This document shows positions 19,180-26,814 of a DNA stretch of 64,000 nt, in pieces. The translations under genes were made by a program, and so were the position numbers. The notes below the pieces were generated by a model. That model did not search any database. It had not been told where the DNA came from and saw only the letters and a list, made by a program, of their open reading frames with translations. The number at the start of each line of letters is the position of its first letter. Positions within the stretch are counted from its first letter, which is position 1. The stretch comes from Nocardia cyriacigeorgica (GTDB lineage: Bacteria > Actinomycetota > Actinomycetes > Mycobacteriales > Mycobacteriaceae), in contig NZ_VBUT01000014.1 in NCBI RefSeq assembly GCF_005863245.1, forward strand, positions 1-64,000. The letters run 5' to 3'.

Positions 19180-19776
19180 ATGGCCGTCGAGGGGGACCTT
19201 GCCCGTGCGGTGGAGGGGTTCGCGCAGTTGGCCACGGACATGGAGCGGAAAGTTCAGCGGTTCGCCGAGTTGCAGGGGCGCATGAGCACGCTGACGGCAA
19301 CCGAATCGGGGGCCGGCGGCCGAGTCAGCGTCACTGTGGACAGCAGTGGGATCCCGACTGCGATCGATCTTGCTTCGAATGTGCGGCAGATGGATCCGCA
19401 AACATTGTCCGCGGAGATCCTGTCGTGTATGCGGAGAGCGCAAGGAAAGCTCCGCCCAGGGATTGCCGAACTCGTACACGACGTTGTAGGCGACGATCCG
19501 GCCGGCGCCGCACTCGTCGATGGTTTCAACCGACGCTTTCCCGAACCGGACGAAGCTTCATCGCCGCATGATCGCGTTCCGCCGCAGGCCGAGAAATCGC
19601 CACCGCCGAGCGTGGCCAATCCGATGGCCTCCCTGAACAATTCGGTTCCGTCCGCATTCGTGGCTACGACGCCCACCGTCCCGCGGACACGCAAACCCGA
19701 CCGCGATCAGATCTTCACCCCCGACGAGCCCGACGAGGACGATGAGTACTTCCGCCGGAAGTCTTGGCTGGTGTAA
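19180..19776 (+). CDS. YbaB/EbfC-family DNA-binding protein
   Basis: 198 residues from ATG 19180, chosen because GGGGGA lies 7 nt upstream; ATG 19165 is an in-frame alternative. The N-terminal 95 residues match the YbaB/EbfC nucleoid-associated fold: a helical start (FAELQGRMSTLTATES), then GGRVSVTVDSSGIPTAIDLA and a C-terminal helix. The last 80 residues are a charged, disordered tail (DEPDEDDEYFRRKSWLV). In Nocardia and relatives such proteins often head cassettes of EspC-like and WXG-type secreted proteins, as here. Function in the cassette is not known. Confidence 0.7.
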   Translation: MAVEGDLARAVEGFAQLATDMERKVQRFAELQGRMSTLTATESGAGGRVSVTVDSSGIPTAIDLASNVRQMDPQTLSAEILSCMRRAQGKLRPGIAELVHDVVGDDPAGAALVDGFNRRFPEPDEASSPHDRVPPQAEKSPPPSVANPMASLNNSVPSAFVATTPTVPRTRKPDRDQIFTPDEPDEDDEYFRRKSWLV

Positions 19777-19779
19777 TCG

Positions 19780-20118
19780 GTGACCACCAATCCTGACGCT
19801 GTCTCGGTAGATCCCGACGAGGTGCGAAATCACGCCGACAAGGTCGAGGCCCTTGTGGGCAGTGCGGACAAATGTCTCGAAGCCGCAACCTATCTCGCAT
19901 CTGCAGACGACGGCTACGGCGACATGCTCCGGTCGCTGATGACCTGGATCTTCGAGGACAATCATCGATCAACCATCGAGGTGATCCGCAAGGTCGGTGA
20001 GAGCGTCGCCCAGCAGCCCGAGAAGCTGAAGGCGGTGGCAACGGCCTTCGAAGATCAGGACGCAGCGATAGCGAAAGCGCTGTCTGAACTACGGGCGACG
20101 ATAGGGACGTCGAAATGA
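19780..20118 (+). CDS. EspC-like / type VII secretion target protein
   Basis: 112 residues, all helical in appearance, beginning SVDPDEVRNHADKVEALVGSADK and ending EDQDAAIAKALSELRATIG. Length, the early 'HA..V..L' pattern and the absence of any signal peptide fit the ESX-1 secreted EspC-like family (type VII secretion target). It starts with GTG 19780, three bases after the YbaB-like stop, and overlaps the next gene by 4 nt (ATGA). It is probably the helical-hairpin partner of the WXG-type protein that follows. No ESX core genes lie nearby. Confidence 0.65.
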   Translation: MTTNPDAVSVDPDEVRNHADKVEALVGSADKCLEAATYLASADDGYGDMLRSLMTWIFEDNHRSTIEVIRKVGESVAQQPEKLKAVATAFEDQDAAIAKALSELRATIGTSK

Positions 20119-20995
20119 GCTTCGACGACGTTGCGCCGCCCGCCAACGATCTCATCGACCAGGGGTCCGATTACCGGAACGCCTACTACCAAGAGGACGT
20201 CTCTTGGCTGTCCAACGTCGGGCTCAAAGGCGACGATAAGACCGGGGGCTTGGGTGTACTCAAAGGCACCGTCGCAGGCGACGCGTGGGATATATACGGA
20301 AACCTACGTAGCGGCAGTTACAGTGAGGCACTCTTCGGAGTAGCCGGTGTCGGAGCAACCGCCGTCGAGGCGATCAAGATCCTTTCGGCTTCGCTGGAAC
20401 CCAGGTTGCCAAATGGATGCTGGAACATATCGAGCCGCTCAAGAAGAGCTACGAGGAGCTGTCCGGCAACCCGACGATTGTGGAATCGTACTCGAAGTCG
20501 TGGAAGGCGATTTCGGGTGAATTGTCCACGATGAGCACGAACTGGCAGGAGAGTATCGAGAAGGACGTCATCACCTGGACCGGCAGCGCCGGCGACGCGT
20601 ACCGTAGCGGCGCCAAAGACCTCCTGACGGCGATCGATACCGCTGCGGCAGCTGCGGCTTCGCTCAGTCAGCAAATGGAGCTGGCGTCGAAGATGATTGC
20701 CATTGTGCGAGATCTGATCCGCGACATTATCGCGAGCCTCCTCGGCGCGGCCATCGGATACACGGCCGAGTTGCTGGTTACCGCGGGCGCCGCGGCCGGC
20801 CACGTGATCGCGTCGTTTCTCGCGAAGTTCGCGAAAAGCTGCCTCGACACGATGACGTATCTGAAGAAGCTATACGACGTGCTGACGTCGATCGGAACGT
20901 ACCGTGAACCGATTGCCAAAGTGTTGCAGAATGTGATGAGCTTGGTCGATTCCGCTAACAGTGAAAACGCTGGGCAACCTGCGGCGCAAACGTAG
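20115..20995 (+). pseudogene. WXG-type type VII secretion substrate, broken by a frameshift near 20375
   Basis: Two frames together make one protein of about 293 residues. The first (20115 onward) reads MSFDDVAPPAN...DDKTGGLGVLKGTVAGDAW and is normal to about residue 87. The second, in a different frame, is in register from GATCCTTTCGGC at 20378 (DPFGFAGTQVAKWMLEHIEPLK) and contains the WTG turn in DVITWTGSAGDAYRSGAK before a membrane-active helical region (AALLGAAIGYTAELLVT). Intact Nocardia homologues run through this junction, so one base has been lost at about 20371-20377. Loss may be real decay or a sequencing error. Confidence 0.7.
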
Positions 20996-21019
20996 GGCGG
21001 GACGACGTGTGGAGGCTCG

Positions 21020-21199
21020 ATGAGCCTCGCCTGCAAACAGCGCTCGAGAAAAATGCATCGCGCCACAGTGAAGTTCGTTGCGTGTGCAGGTTGCGGTCGG
21101 CAGTTGTTCGATCCGGAATTTCAGTCGGCACGACTCCGCGAGAGTGCGACGCCTCGAAGATCTCGGACAGGTATCGGCTATGTGATACTTGGCAGATGA
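21020..21199 (+). CDS. small basic CxxC protein
   Basis: 59 residues from ATG 21020 with GGAGG upstream (21011-21015 area). Contains FVACAGCGRQLFD, a single CxxC knuckle, and many arginines. Its TGA overlaps the next ATG (ATGA at 21196-21199), a coupling signal that supports both genes being real. Not recognised; could be a half zinc-ribbon accessory of the secretion cassette. Confidence 0.4.
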   Translation: MSLACKQRSRKMHRATVKFVACAGCGRQLFDPEFQSARLRESATPRRSRTGIGYVILGR

Positions 21200-21624
21200 G
21201 TCTCGGGGATGCCTTCGGCCTGACGAATTCGCCAAACTTCATACCGAAATGCCATGGGGAAGAAGGCGATACAAGGTATCCTTCGCCACGCAACCTACGG
21301 TCGCTGGGTGCCGGACTGATCGACTTCGTACTACAGTTCGGCTCGATCATCGGGATGGTGGCTTTACTAGCGCTGGTGGTGCACAGCTCGACCCCATACA
21401 AATATGCGCTGGTGCTGATACCGATCGTCGTCCTCGGCGGGAATCGGATTCTGTTGCCGAAATGGGTGCACGGGAGTGTTGGCGAGTTGCTGTTCGGGCT
21501 CGTGGAGATCCGCGGTAGCGACGGCGCGTGGCCCGGTTGGCGAGATTTGTGGGGTCAGGGGAATGGTCGCGATGGTGTGCCCAATCTTGTGCGCGTCCGC
21601 CGCTGCGATGTCCGCGGCGCCTGA
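21196..21624 (+). CDS. RDD-family membrane protein
   Basis: 142 residues from ATG 21196. After a short N-terminus it shows RSLGAGLIDFVLQFGSIIG, matching the R..A..ID start of RDD domains, two membrane helices (about 40-85), and the family's C-terminal loop GSVGELLFGLVEIRGSDGAWPGW. RDD proteins commonly close EspC/WXG cassettes in Nocardia. The C-terminal end runs almost into the duplicated tmRNA sequence, so the last residues (RRCDVRGA) may derive from the integration junction. An earlier start at 21007 is possible but unlikely. Confidence 0.6.
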   Translation: MSLGDAFGLTNSPNFIPKCHGEEGDTRYPSPRNLRSLGAGLIDFVLQFGSIIGMVALLALVVHSSTPYKYALVLIPIVVLGGNRILLPKWVHGSVGELLFGLVEIRGSDGAWPGWRDLWGQGNGRDGVPNLVRVRRCDVRGA

Positions 21625-21663
21625 AAGACGCGACAGAGGACCGGGCTTCGATTCCCGGCAGCT
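21620..21663 (+). repeat. duplicated tmRNA 3' end (att-site copy)
   Basis: 44 nt matching tmRNA 18496-18538 with about four differences and one inserted A; the T-loop core TTCGATTCCCGGCAGCT is identical. Two of the changes fall in the T-stem (C to G and G to C). Marks the right end of the island. Confidence 0.75.
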
Positions 21664-21734
21664 AAATAAAACGGGAGACTCGCAGAGAGCGCTTACCCTC
21701 CTTTACAGCGAAGTGTCCGCATGATGTTCGCCGG

Positions 21735-22898
21735 TCAGAGGGCTGGGGGTGGGCGGTCGGGGACCAGGAGGGCGGCGATCTGTCGGCCTGCGTCGACCGC
21801 GTTGTTGCGGCCGGCGTCGGAATTCGGGCCGAGGGTCACGTAGGCGACGACGGTGGTCTCGGTCTTGGTGTCGTAGTAGGCGACGCCGTCGTAGCCGCCG
21901 TAGGACGGGTTCATGAACAGCCAGTCGCCGAGGTGTACGACGCCGAATGCGAAGTACTTCTCGGGGGTCAATGGGCCGAGGCCGGCTGTCGACGGCTCCA
22001 TCATGCGGCGGAATTGGTCGGGGGTGAGCAGGTCACCGGTGCCGAGGGCCCGAACCCAGCGGCCGATGTCGGCGACGGTGGAGGTCATGTTGCCGCTGTG
22101 CAGGAACGCGGTCGGGTTCCAGAATGTGGAGTCCTCGAAGATGTTTCGCTCGTTGGTGTAGCCGTGCAGGATCGGCCCGTCGATCTGCGGAGTCAGCACC
22201 ACTTCGCTCGCGCTCATACCGAGCGGATCGAGGATGTATTCGGCGATCAGGTCGCCCAACGGTTTGCCGGTCGCCTTCTGAAGCACTTCGCCGAGCACCA
22301 CCAGATCGCTGTGCGCGTAGGCGAAGCTGGTGCCGGGTGCGAACAAGGGCGGTCTGGCGTTGGCGCGGGCGAGCAGTTCGGCGGCCGTCCAGGTGTGGAA
22401 GGGGTTGTCGCCGAAGATCTTCAGGAACTCCGGCTCGGTCACGTAGTCGGCGATACCTGAGGTGCTGTCGGCGAGCATGCGCGGGGTGATCGCGTCCGCT
22501 CGGGGGAACTCGGGCATCCAGCGCGCGATGGGTTCGTCCAGCGGTAGCACACCGTCACCGTCGAGGCGCCACAGCACGGTCGACAGCATCGGTTCCATCG
22601 GCTGCCCGACGCGCAGCCGCATATCGGCGGTCGCGGGCGAACCGAGCGGCGAATCGCCGAGTGCGCCGAGGGCGAGCTGCTCCGCACCGCGCCAGGCTCC
22701 GAACACCGCGGAGGTGAGATCCAGTTCGCTCATCGCATCACGCATGAGACCGGTGATCTTCGCGGCTTCCGGACCGGTCGCGGACGTCGCCGATCCGGTG
22801 TCCTTATCGGCGCTACAAGCGCCGGCGATGAGGACGAGCACGATCGCGAGCACCGCCCACGCCCCGCGATGCCCCCGATATCGGGTCGGCACGCTCAT
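21735..22898 (-). CDS. serine-hydrolase (beta-lactamase-fold) lipoprotein lacking the catalytic SxxK
   Basis: 387 residues. A lipoprotein signal (VLIAGAC, lipobox cysteine near residue 28) is followed by a beta-lactamase/penicillin-binding-like domain: DEPIARWMPEFPR, LLADSTSGIADYV and YAHSDLVVLGEVLQKATGKPL are all recognisable. At the place of the family's G-S-x-x-K active site the sequence reads RVGQPMEPMLSTVLWRL, so both the nucleophilic serine and the lysine are replaced, and the YxN motif is YAH. It is therefore probably a non-catalytic binding protein on the cell surface. Leftward, alone, start ATG 22898. Confidence 0.75.
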   Translation of the reverse strand: MSVPTRYRGHRGAWAVLAIVLVLIAGACSADKDTGSATSATGPEAAKITGLMRDAMSELDLTSAVFGAWRGAEQLALGALGDSPLGSPATADMRLRVGQPMEPMLSTVLWRLDGDGVLPLDEPIARWMPEFPRADAITPRMLADSTSGIADYVTEPEFLKIFGDNPFHTWTAAELLARANARPPLFAPGTSFAYAHSDLVVLGEVLQKATGKPLGDLIAEYILDPLGMSASEVVLTPQIDGPILHGYTNERNIFEDSTFWNPTAFLHSGNMTSTVADIGRWVRALGTGDLLTPDQFRRMMEPSTAGLGPLTPEKYFAFGVVHLGDWLFMNPSYGGYDGVAYYDTKTETTVVAYVTLGPNSDAGRNNAVDAGRQIAALLVPDRPPPAL

Positions 22899-23131
22899 GA
22901 CGGCGATCCCTTCGTGGCAGGAAAACGTCCCGAGCAGCGTCTTAGCAATCTACGCCGCCCACCCCACATCCGATAGGGCCGACGACTGGCCGGCAACGCC
23001 GTCGACAGGAATCGGGCCTGACGGCGAGTGTCCGACTCGGCGGTGGAAGCTGACGAGGCGGCCCGCGCCGACCGGGTTCATCAGCCCGGTAGCGGGTACC
23101 TCGGAAGCGTCGACGACGAGAGGAGGCGGCG

Positions 23132-23641
23132 ATGGAGAGTCGCGCCAAATTCTTGGGACATGCTGTTCATCCGATGCTGATCGCGTTTCCGCTCGGTCTG
23201 CTGACCACGGCGGTCGTGTTCGACGTTCTGTATCTGGTCACCGACCGGGGTGGTTTCGCCGTCGCTGCCGGGTACGCGATCGCCGCGGGGATCGTCGGTG
23301 GGGCGGCCGCGGCGTTGTTCGGGTGGATCGACTGGTTCGCCATTCCGGGTGGCACGCGGGCCAAGCGAGTCGGGCTGGTGCACGGGTTGAGCAATGCCGT
23401 CGCGCTGGTGCTGTTCGCCGTCAGCTGGCTGCTGCGCGCTGACGCGGGCGCGTGGGAGCCGAGTCCGGCGGCCTTGATCTGTAGTTTCGTGGCGGTGGCG
23501 ATCGCTGGGGTCGCGGCCTGGCTCGGCGGTGAGCTGGTCGAGCGGCTCGGCGCCGGGGTCGACACGGGCGCGAATCTGGACGCCCCGAACTCGCTGACCC
23601 ATAAGCACCTCACGCAGGGTATGCAGGCGTCGGGCTCGTAA
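23132..23641 (+). CDS. DUF2231 membrane protein
   Basis: 169 residues with four membrane helices. The start FLGHAVHPMLIAFPLGLLTTA is the DUF2231 signature, with conserved histidines HxxHP; such proteins include predicted heme/metal-related membrane proteins. AGGAGG lies 6 nt before ATG 23132. The hydrophilic C-terminus starts at about 140. Role unknown. Confidence 0.8.
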   Translation: MESRAKFLGHAVHPMLIAFPLGLLTTAVVFDVLYLVTDRGGFAVAAGYAIAAGIVGGAAAALFGWIDWFAIPGGTRAKRVGLVHGLSNAVALVLFAVSWLLRADAGAWEPSPAALICSFVAVAIAGVAAWLGGELVERLGAGVDTGANLDAPNSLTHKHLTQGMQASGS

Positions 23642-23709
23642 TCCCGGCAGTATGCCCGGCGGGGCCGGAGCGTCGTTGCCCCGGCGCCGGCCGCGCATGC
23701 CTGCCGTTG

Positions 23710-24411
23710 TCACACACTCATCGACGGATCCGGTTCGCCGTACGCAGCGGCGATGTCCTCGGAACTGCTCCACCCGCTGTAGGTCGGCGACTGTGGCCAG
23801 CCCTCGGGCGAATCCTGCCATTCTTCCTGCCTGCCGTAGGGGAGCAGGTCGATGAGGGCGAAGGTGTAGCCGAGTTGTTCGACGCCGCGGCCCTCGGTGT
23901 GCCAGGTGCGGTAGACGGTGTCGCCGTCGCGCAGGAAGACGTTCACCGCGAACGCCCCACCGGGCGGGGCGCCCACATCGGCGCCGAAGGAACTGTTCGC
24001 GGTGGAGTACCAGTCCATCCTGTTGCCGACGCGGCGCTTGTAGGCGAGCGCCTCATCGATCGGCCCCTGGGTGACGATCACGAAACGCGCGTCGTAGTTG
24101 TCCAGGAACTTCAAGCGTGTGAACTGCGCGGTGAAGCTGGTGCAGCCACCGCACTGCCACTGCTTTGCCGGGAACCACATGTGGTTGTAGACGATCAACT
24201 GCGACTTGCCCTCGAAGACGTCGGCCAGCCGCACCGGCCCGTCCGCGCCTTCCAAGGTGTAGTCGGGCATCCGCACCATCGGCAACCGACGCCGCTGGGC
24301 AGCGATCGCGTCGAGCTCCCTGGTCGCGGCCTTCTCCCGAGCCCGCAACGCGGCCAGCTCACGCTGCCAGGTCTCGGCGTCGACGATGGGCGGCAGTGCT
24401 GTCGTGCTCAT
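23710..24411 (-). CDS. DUF899 (thioredoxin-like) family protein
   Basis: 233 residues from ATG 24411, preceded by GGGAGGACCTC. DUF899 proteins have a thioredoxin-type fold; seen here are MPDYTLEGADGPVRLADVF, the ESQLIVYNHMWF-like strand and QCGGCTSFTAQF where CGGC takes the CxxC position. The ending WPQSPTYSGWSSSEDIAAAYG is family-typical. Enzymatic role not established. It is convergent with the DUF2231 gene. Confidence 0.8.
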   Translation of the reverse strand: MSTTALPPIVDAETWQRELAALRAREKAATRELDAIAAQRRRLPMVRMPDYTLEGADGPVRLADVFEGKSQLIVYNHMWFPAKQWQCGGCTSFTAQFTRLKFLDNYDARFVIVTQGPIDEALAYKRRVGNRMDWYSTANSSFGADVGAPPGGAFAVNVFLRDGDTVYRTWHTEGRGVEQLGYTFALIDLLPYGRQEEWQDSPEGWPQSPTYSGWSSSEDIAAAYGEPDPSMSV

Positions 24412-24593
24412 GAGGTCCTCCCTGGTGGGTCCACACATCCGGCTGTAGATGTAGACCTCCTCGGCCCGCGGAATTCATCGCTCGCCGCCCACGTCTTCGG
24501 CGAGCCAGTACCTCGACCCTGGCGCGCGCGGTTCGGACTCACGCCGCAGCGCCGCGAGCCGACCACACGCATCACGGGGCCGGCGCTACCCGA

Positions 24594-24695
24594 CTAATGG
24601 TCGTCTTTGTCATAAGGCCACCAGATCGTCGCCGCGATCACCGCCATCGGCAGTCCGCACGCGACGGTGTATCCGGCAACCGTCCAGGCACTCAC
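24594..24695 (-). CDS. tiny membrane protein coupled to the upstream gene
   Basis: 33 residues from GTG 24695, whose GTGA overlaps the upstream stop. One membrane segment (VAGYTVACGLPMAVIAATIW) then a charged end DKDDH. Too short for family assignment; overlap and the shape support translation. Confidence 0.45.
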   Translation of the reverse strand: MSAWTVAGYTVACGLPMAVIAATIWWPYDKDDH

Positions 24696-24994
24696 CCTGC
24701 ACCGATGGTCGACCATCGAGCGAAAGACAATCGCGGGCAAACGATCTCCACATCCGCGAAATGCATCACCGCGTTGAGTCGGATGGGATCGAGGTGGTCG
24801 GGTGTCGGGGTTATGAGTGCGTCGACATCTGCGGTGCGAACCTGCTCCGACAGCGGTAGCGGTGAGTAATCTCGCGGCCACACCAGCACATAACCGAGAC
24901 GCCGAGCGAGTCGGTGTACCTGAGCAGCCTCCCACTCCGTCGCTCGACTCGCGTCCGGGTCTATCCATGCCAATGCAGTCGGTTGGTGTCGCAT
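24692..24994 (-). CDS. small protein resembling a degenerate resolvase N-terminal domain
   Basis: 100 residues from ATG 24994. The pattern ALAWIDPDASRATEWEAAQV, LARRLGYVL and DALITPTPDHL follows the beta-alpha layout of a serine-recombinase catalytic domain (the usual 'GYVRVS...Q...I..LA...GY'), but without the nucleophilic serine. Such genes occur repeatedly in Nocardia divergent from XRE/TPR regulators, exactly as here (143 bp to the regulator frame). Most likely a regulatory or structural relic; function unknown. Confidence 0.55.
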   Translation of the reverse strand: MRHQPTALAWIDPDASRATEWEAAQVHRLARRLGYVLVWPRDYSPLPLSEQVRTADVDALITPTPDHLDPIRLNAVMHFADVEIVCPRLSFARWSTIGAG

Positions 24995-25140
24995 GTGTGC
25001 CCCCATCCGTCGGTTCGAAGTCATCCGCCGCCGAGGAGCCGTACCGAGTGACGCCATCCACGCGGCGGCGGGCCGATCTCAGCGTTCCGCTTGTCGGACG
25101 TGGCGAACAGCGCAAAACTGTAGGCAAACAAGGACAATGA

Positions 25141-26394
25141 CTTCCGTGGGGAGAATCGACGAACGCCGATCTCAGGTCGCGCAGGCTGGCTCGTGGCTGG
25201 ACTCAGACCGAGTTGGCCCAACTCGTGTGCGACGAAGTCGAGCATGCGTCCGGCCGACGTCCGGCGGTCGATGCACAGGCCATCAGCCGAATCGAGTGCG
25301 GTGAGATCAGCTGGCCGAGAAAGGAAACCCGGCAAGCCCTTGCGTCACTGTTGGAAGTCGGGTCAGAATCGGACCTCGGTCTCCATCCGAAACGAACCCG
25401 ACGTGATGCCGAAAGGGACGAAGCCACGAAGCGGAGAGCATTTCTCGCCCTCGCCGGCCTTGCGGTGACGATCCCTGATGATCCGACACTCCGACGGATC
25501 GGCGCCCGCGACGTGGACGAGATGCGGCAAACGTTCGCGCGGCTCGAGGACCTCGACAGCTACCTCGGCGGAGCGGATACATTCCGCTTGTACGTCACCG
25601 AACTCAGCCGCACGGAGCAGATTCTCAGCCGGGCGAACGCCGCGCTGGACGTACGTACCAGCCTGACCGAACTTGCTGCTGAGCAAGCCCAGCAAGCAGG
25701 GTGGGCGGCATTCGACGCGGGTTCGACCGACACCGCGATGAAGTTGTTTCACTACAGTCGTCGCGCTGCCGACGAAGCAGAGAGCGTTGAGCTGGCGACG
25801 AACGCGCTGATGCACATCTCATATGTCAGCCGGGATGTTGACTGTGCGCGAGGGGCGGAAGCAGCGTGCGCTCGGATCGGCCGGCGCGCCCCTGCGAAAG
25901 TGCGCGCATTGCTGGAATCTCGACGCGCATGGTCGTGCGCTGTCCAAGGCGACGGTGACGGCGCCGCCCGTGCACTCGATGACGCCCGTGATGCGCTCGA
26001 ACGTGCCGACGGCGCGGACCCGCACTGGTGTGCCTGGGTCGACGAGGGTGAAATCGACATCATGACCGGCCGTGTGTGGTCGGTGCTCCACCGGCCGGAT
26101 ACGGCAACAGCGCCGTTGGAGCGGGCGCTGGCGAACTACCCCGACCACTGGGCGCGTGACAAGGCGCTGTATCTGACCTGGCTGGCCGATGCCTATCTCG
26201 ACGCCGGGGACGATGAGCGCGCTCTAGGTATAGGCACCCAAGCTCTTCAGCTCTCCTGTCGGGTCGCATCTGTTCGCCCGCTGGCCCGCGTCCGGGAAGT
26301 CGCGCAGCGATGTACCGCCGCCGGAATCCCCGGCAGCCAGGAATTCGCGCGATGTGCGGCCGCGGCGCGCGTGCCTATTCCACCCCGGCTGTAG
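25141..26394 (+). CDS. XRE-type regulator with C-terminal TPR region; 5' end apparently frameshifted
   Basis: The reading frame is open from 25141 and encodes LARGWTQTELAQLVCDEVE, an N-terminal helix-turn-helix, followed by AISRIECGEISWPRKETRQAL and a long helical TPR-like region (LTWLADAYLDAGDDERALGIG near the end). No ATG/GTG lies in frame before the helix-turn-helix. ATG 25137 with AAGGA upstream reads M-T-S-V in another frame; deleting one G from GGGG at 25148-25151 would join it to the gene as MTSVGESTNADLRSRR, the expected N-terminus. Regulator of the divergent small gene is inferred. Its last 20 nt overlap cutA. Confidence 0.7.
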   Translation, partial: LPWGESTNADLRSRRLARGWTQTELAQLVCDEVEHASGRRPAVDAQAISRIECGEISWPRKETRQALASLLEVGSESDLGLHPKRTRRDAERDEATKRRAFLALAGLAVTIPDDPTLRRIGARDVDEMRQTFARLEDLDSYLGGADTFRLYVTELSRTEQILSRANAALDVRTSLTELAAEQAQQAGWAAFDAGSTDTAMKLFHYSRRAADEAESVELATNALMHISYVSRDVDCARGAEAACARIGRRAPAKVRALLESRRAWSCAVQGDGDGAARALDDARDALERADGADPHWCAWVDEGEIDIMTGRVWSVLHRPDTATAPLERALANYPDHWARDKALYLTWLADAYLDAGDDERALGIGTQALQLSCRVASVRPLARVREVAQRCTAAGIPGSQEFARCAAAARVPIPPRL

Positions 26395-26707
26395 TGCGTT
26401 CGACCCAGTCGGCGTAACTGTCGATACACCAGTCGACGGGCGTTGCTGTCACCTCGGGGCTATCCCACGGGTGCAGCTGGGACAGACGTGACGCCAGCCG
26501 ATCACGTGAGGCCGTAGACGTCCGCAATGTGACTCGCCACTCCTGGCCCTCACCCAGCTCACCCGAATGCCAGAAGACAGAAGCCGACGGTCCGCTGATC
26601 TCGGCGCTCGCAGCCAGCCGCTCGGCGACCGCTGCCCGCGCGATTGTCCAGGCATCAGCCTCGGTCGGGGTCGTAGACGTCACCGACCACACTCGCACCG
26701 CTGTCAT
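26375..26707 (-). CDS. cutA: CutA divalent-cation tolerance family protein
   Basis: 110 residues from ATG 26707. Family pattern is clear: VRVWSVTSTTPTEADAW, VAERLAASAEISGPSASVFWH, GEGQEWRVTLRT and HPWDSPEVTATPV. CutA forms trimers with a ferredoxin-like fold; in bacteria it is linked to copper/metal tolerance, though mechanism is unclear. Convergent overlap of 20 nt with the XRE/TPR regulator. Confidence 0.85.
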   Translation of the reverse strand: MTAVRVWSVTSTTPTEADAWTIARAAVAERLAASAEISGPSASVFWHSGELGEGQEWRVTLRTSTASRDRLASRLSQLHPWDSPEVTATPVDWCIDSYADWVERTTAGVE

Positions 26708-26814
26708 GCGACAACTGTATGCGGCATCGGCCTCAGGACCCGCCGACGGTGCAATCGCTAATTGGTCGGCTGACCTATACGAAGCACGGGTGGATACAGC
26801 ACGCGCGCCGCTTT

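Larger units (their letters stand above)
18542..21663. mobile_element. island integrated at the ssrA 3' end (remnant, no integrase)
   Basis: The 43-nt tmRNA 3' segment (18496-18538) recurs imperfectly at 21620-21663, the pattern left by site-specific integration at tmRNA. Between them are GC-rich repeats and five type VII secretion-type genes whose base use is visibly less GC-rich than the flanks. No recombinase gene is present, and one gene is frameshifted, so this is probably an old, non-mobile remnant. Boundaries are those of the repeat pair. Confidence 0.6.
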
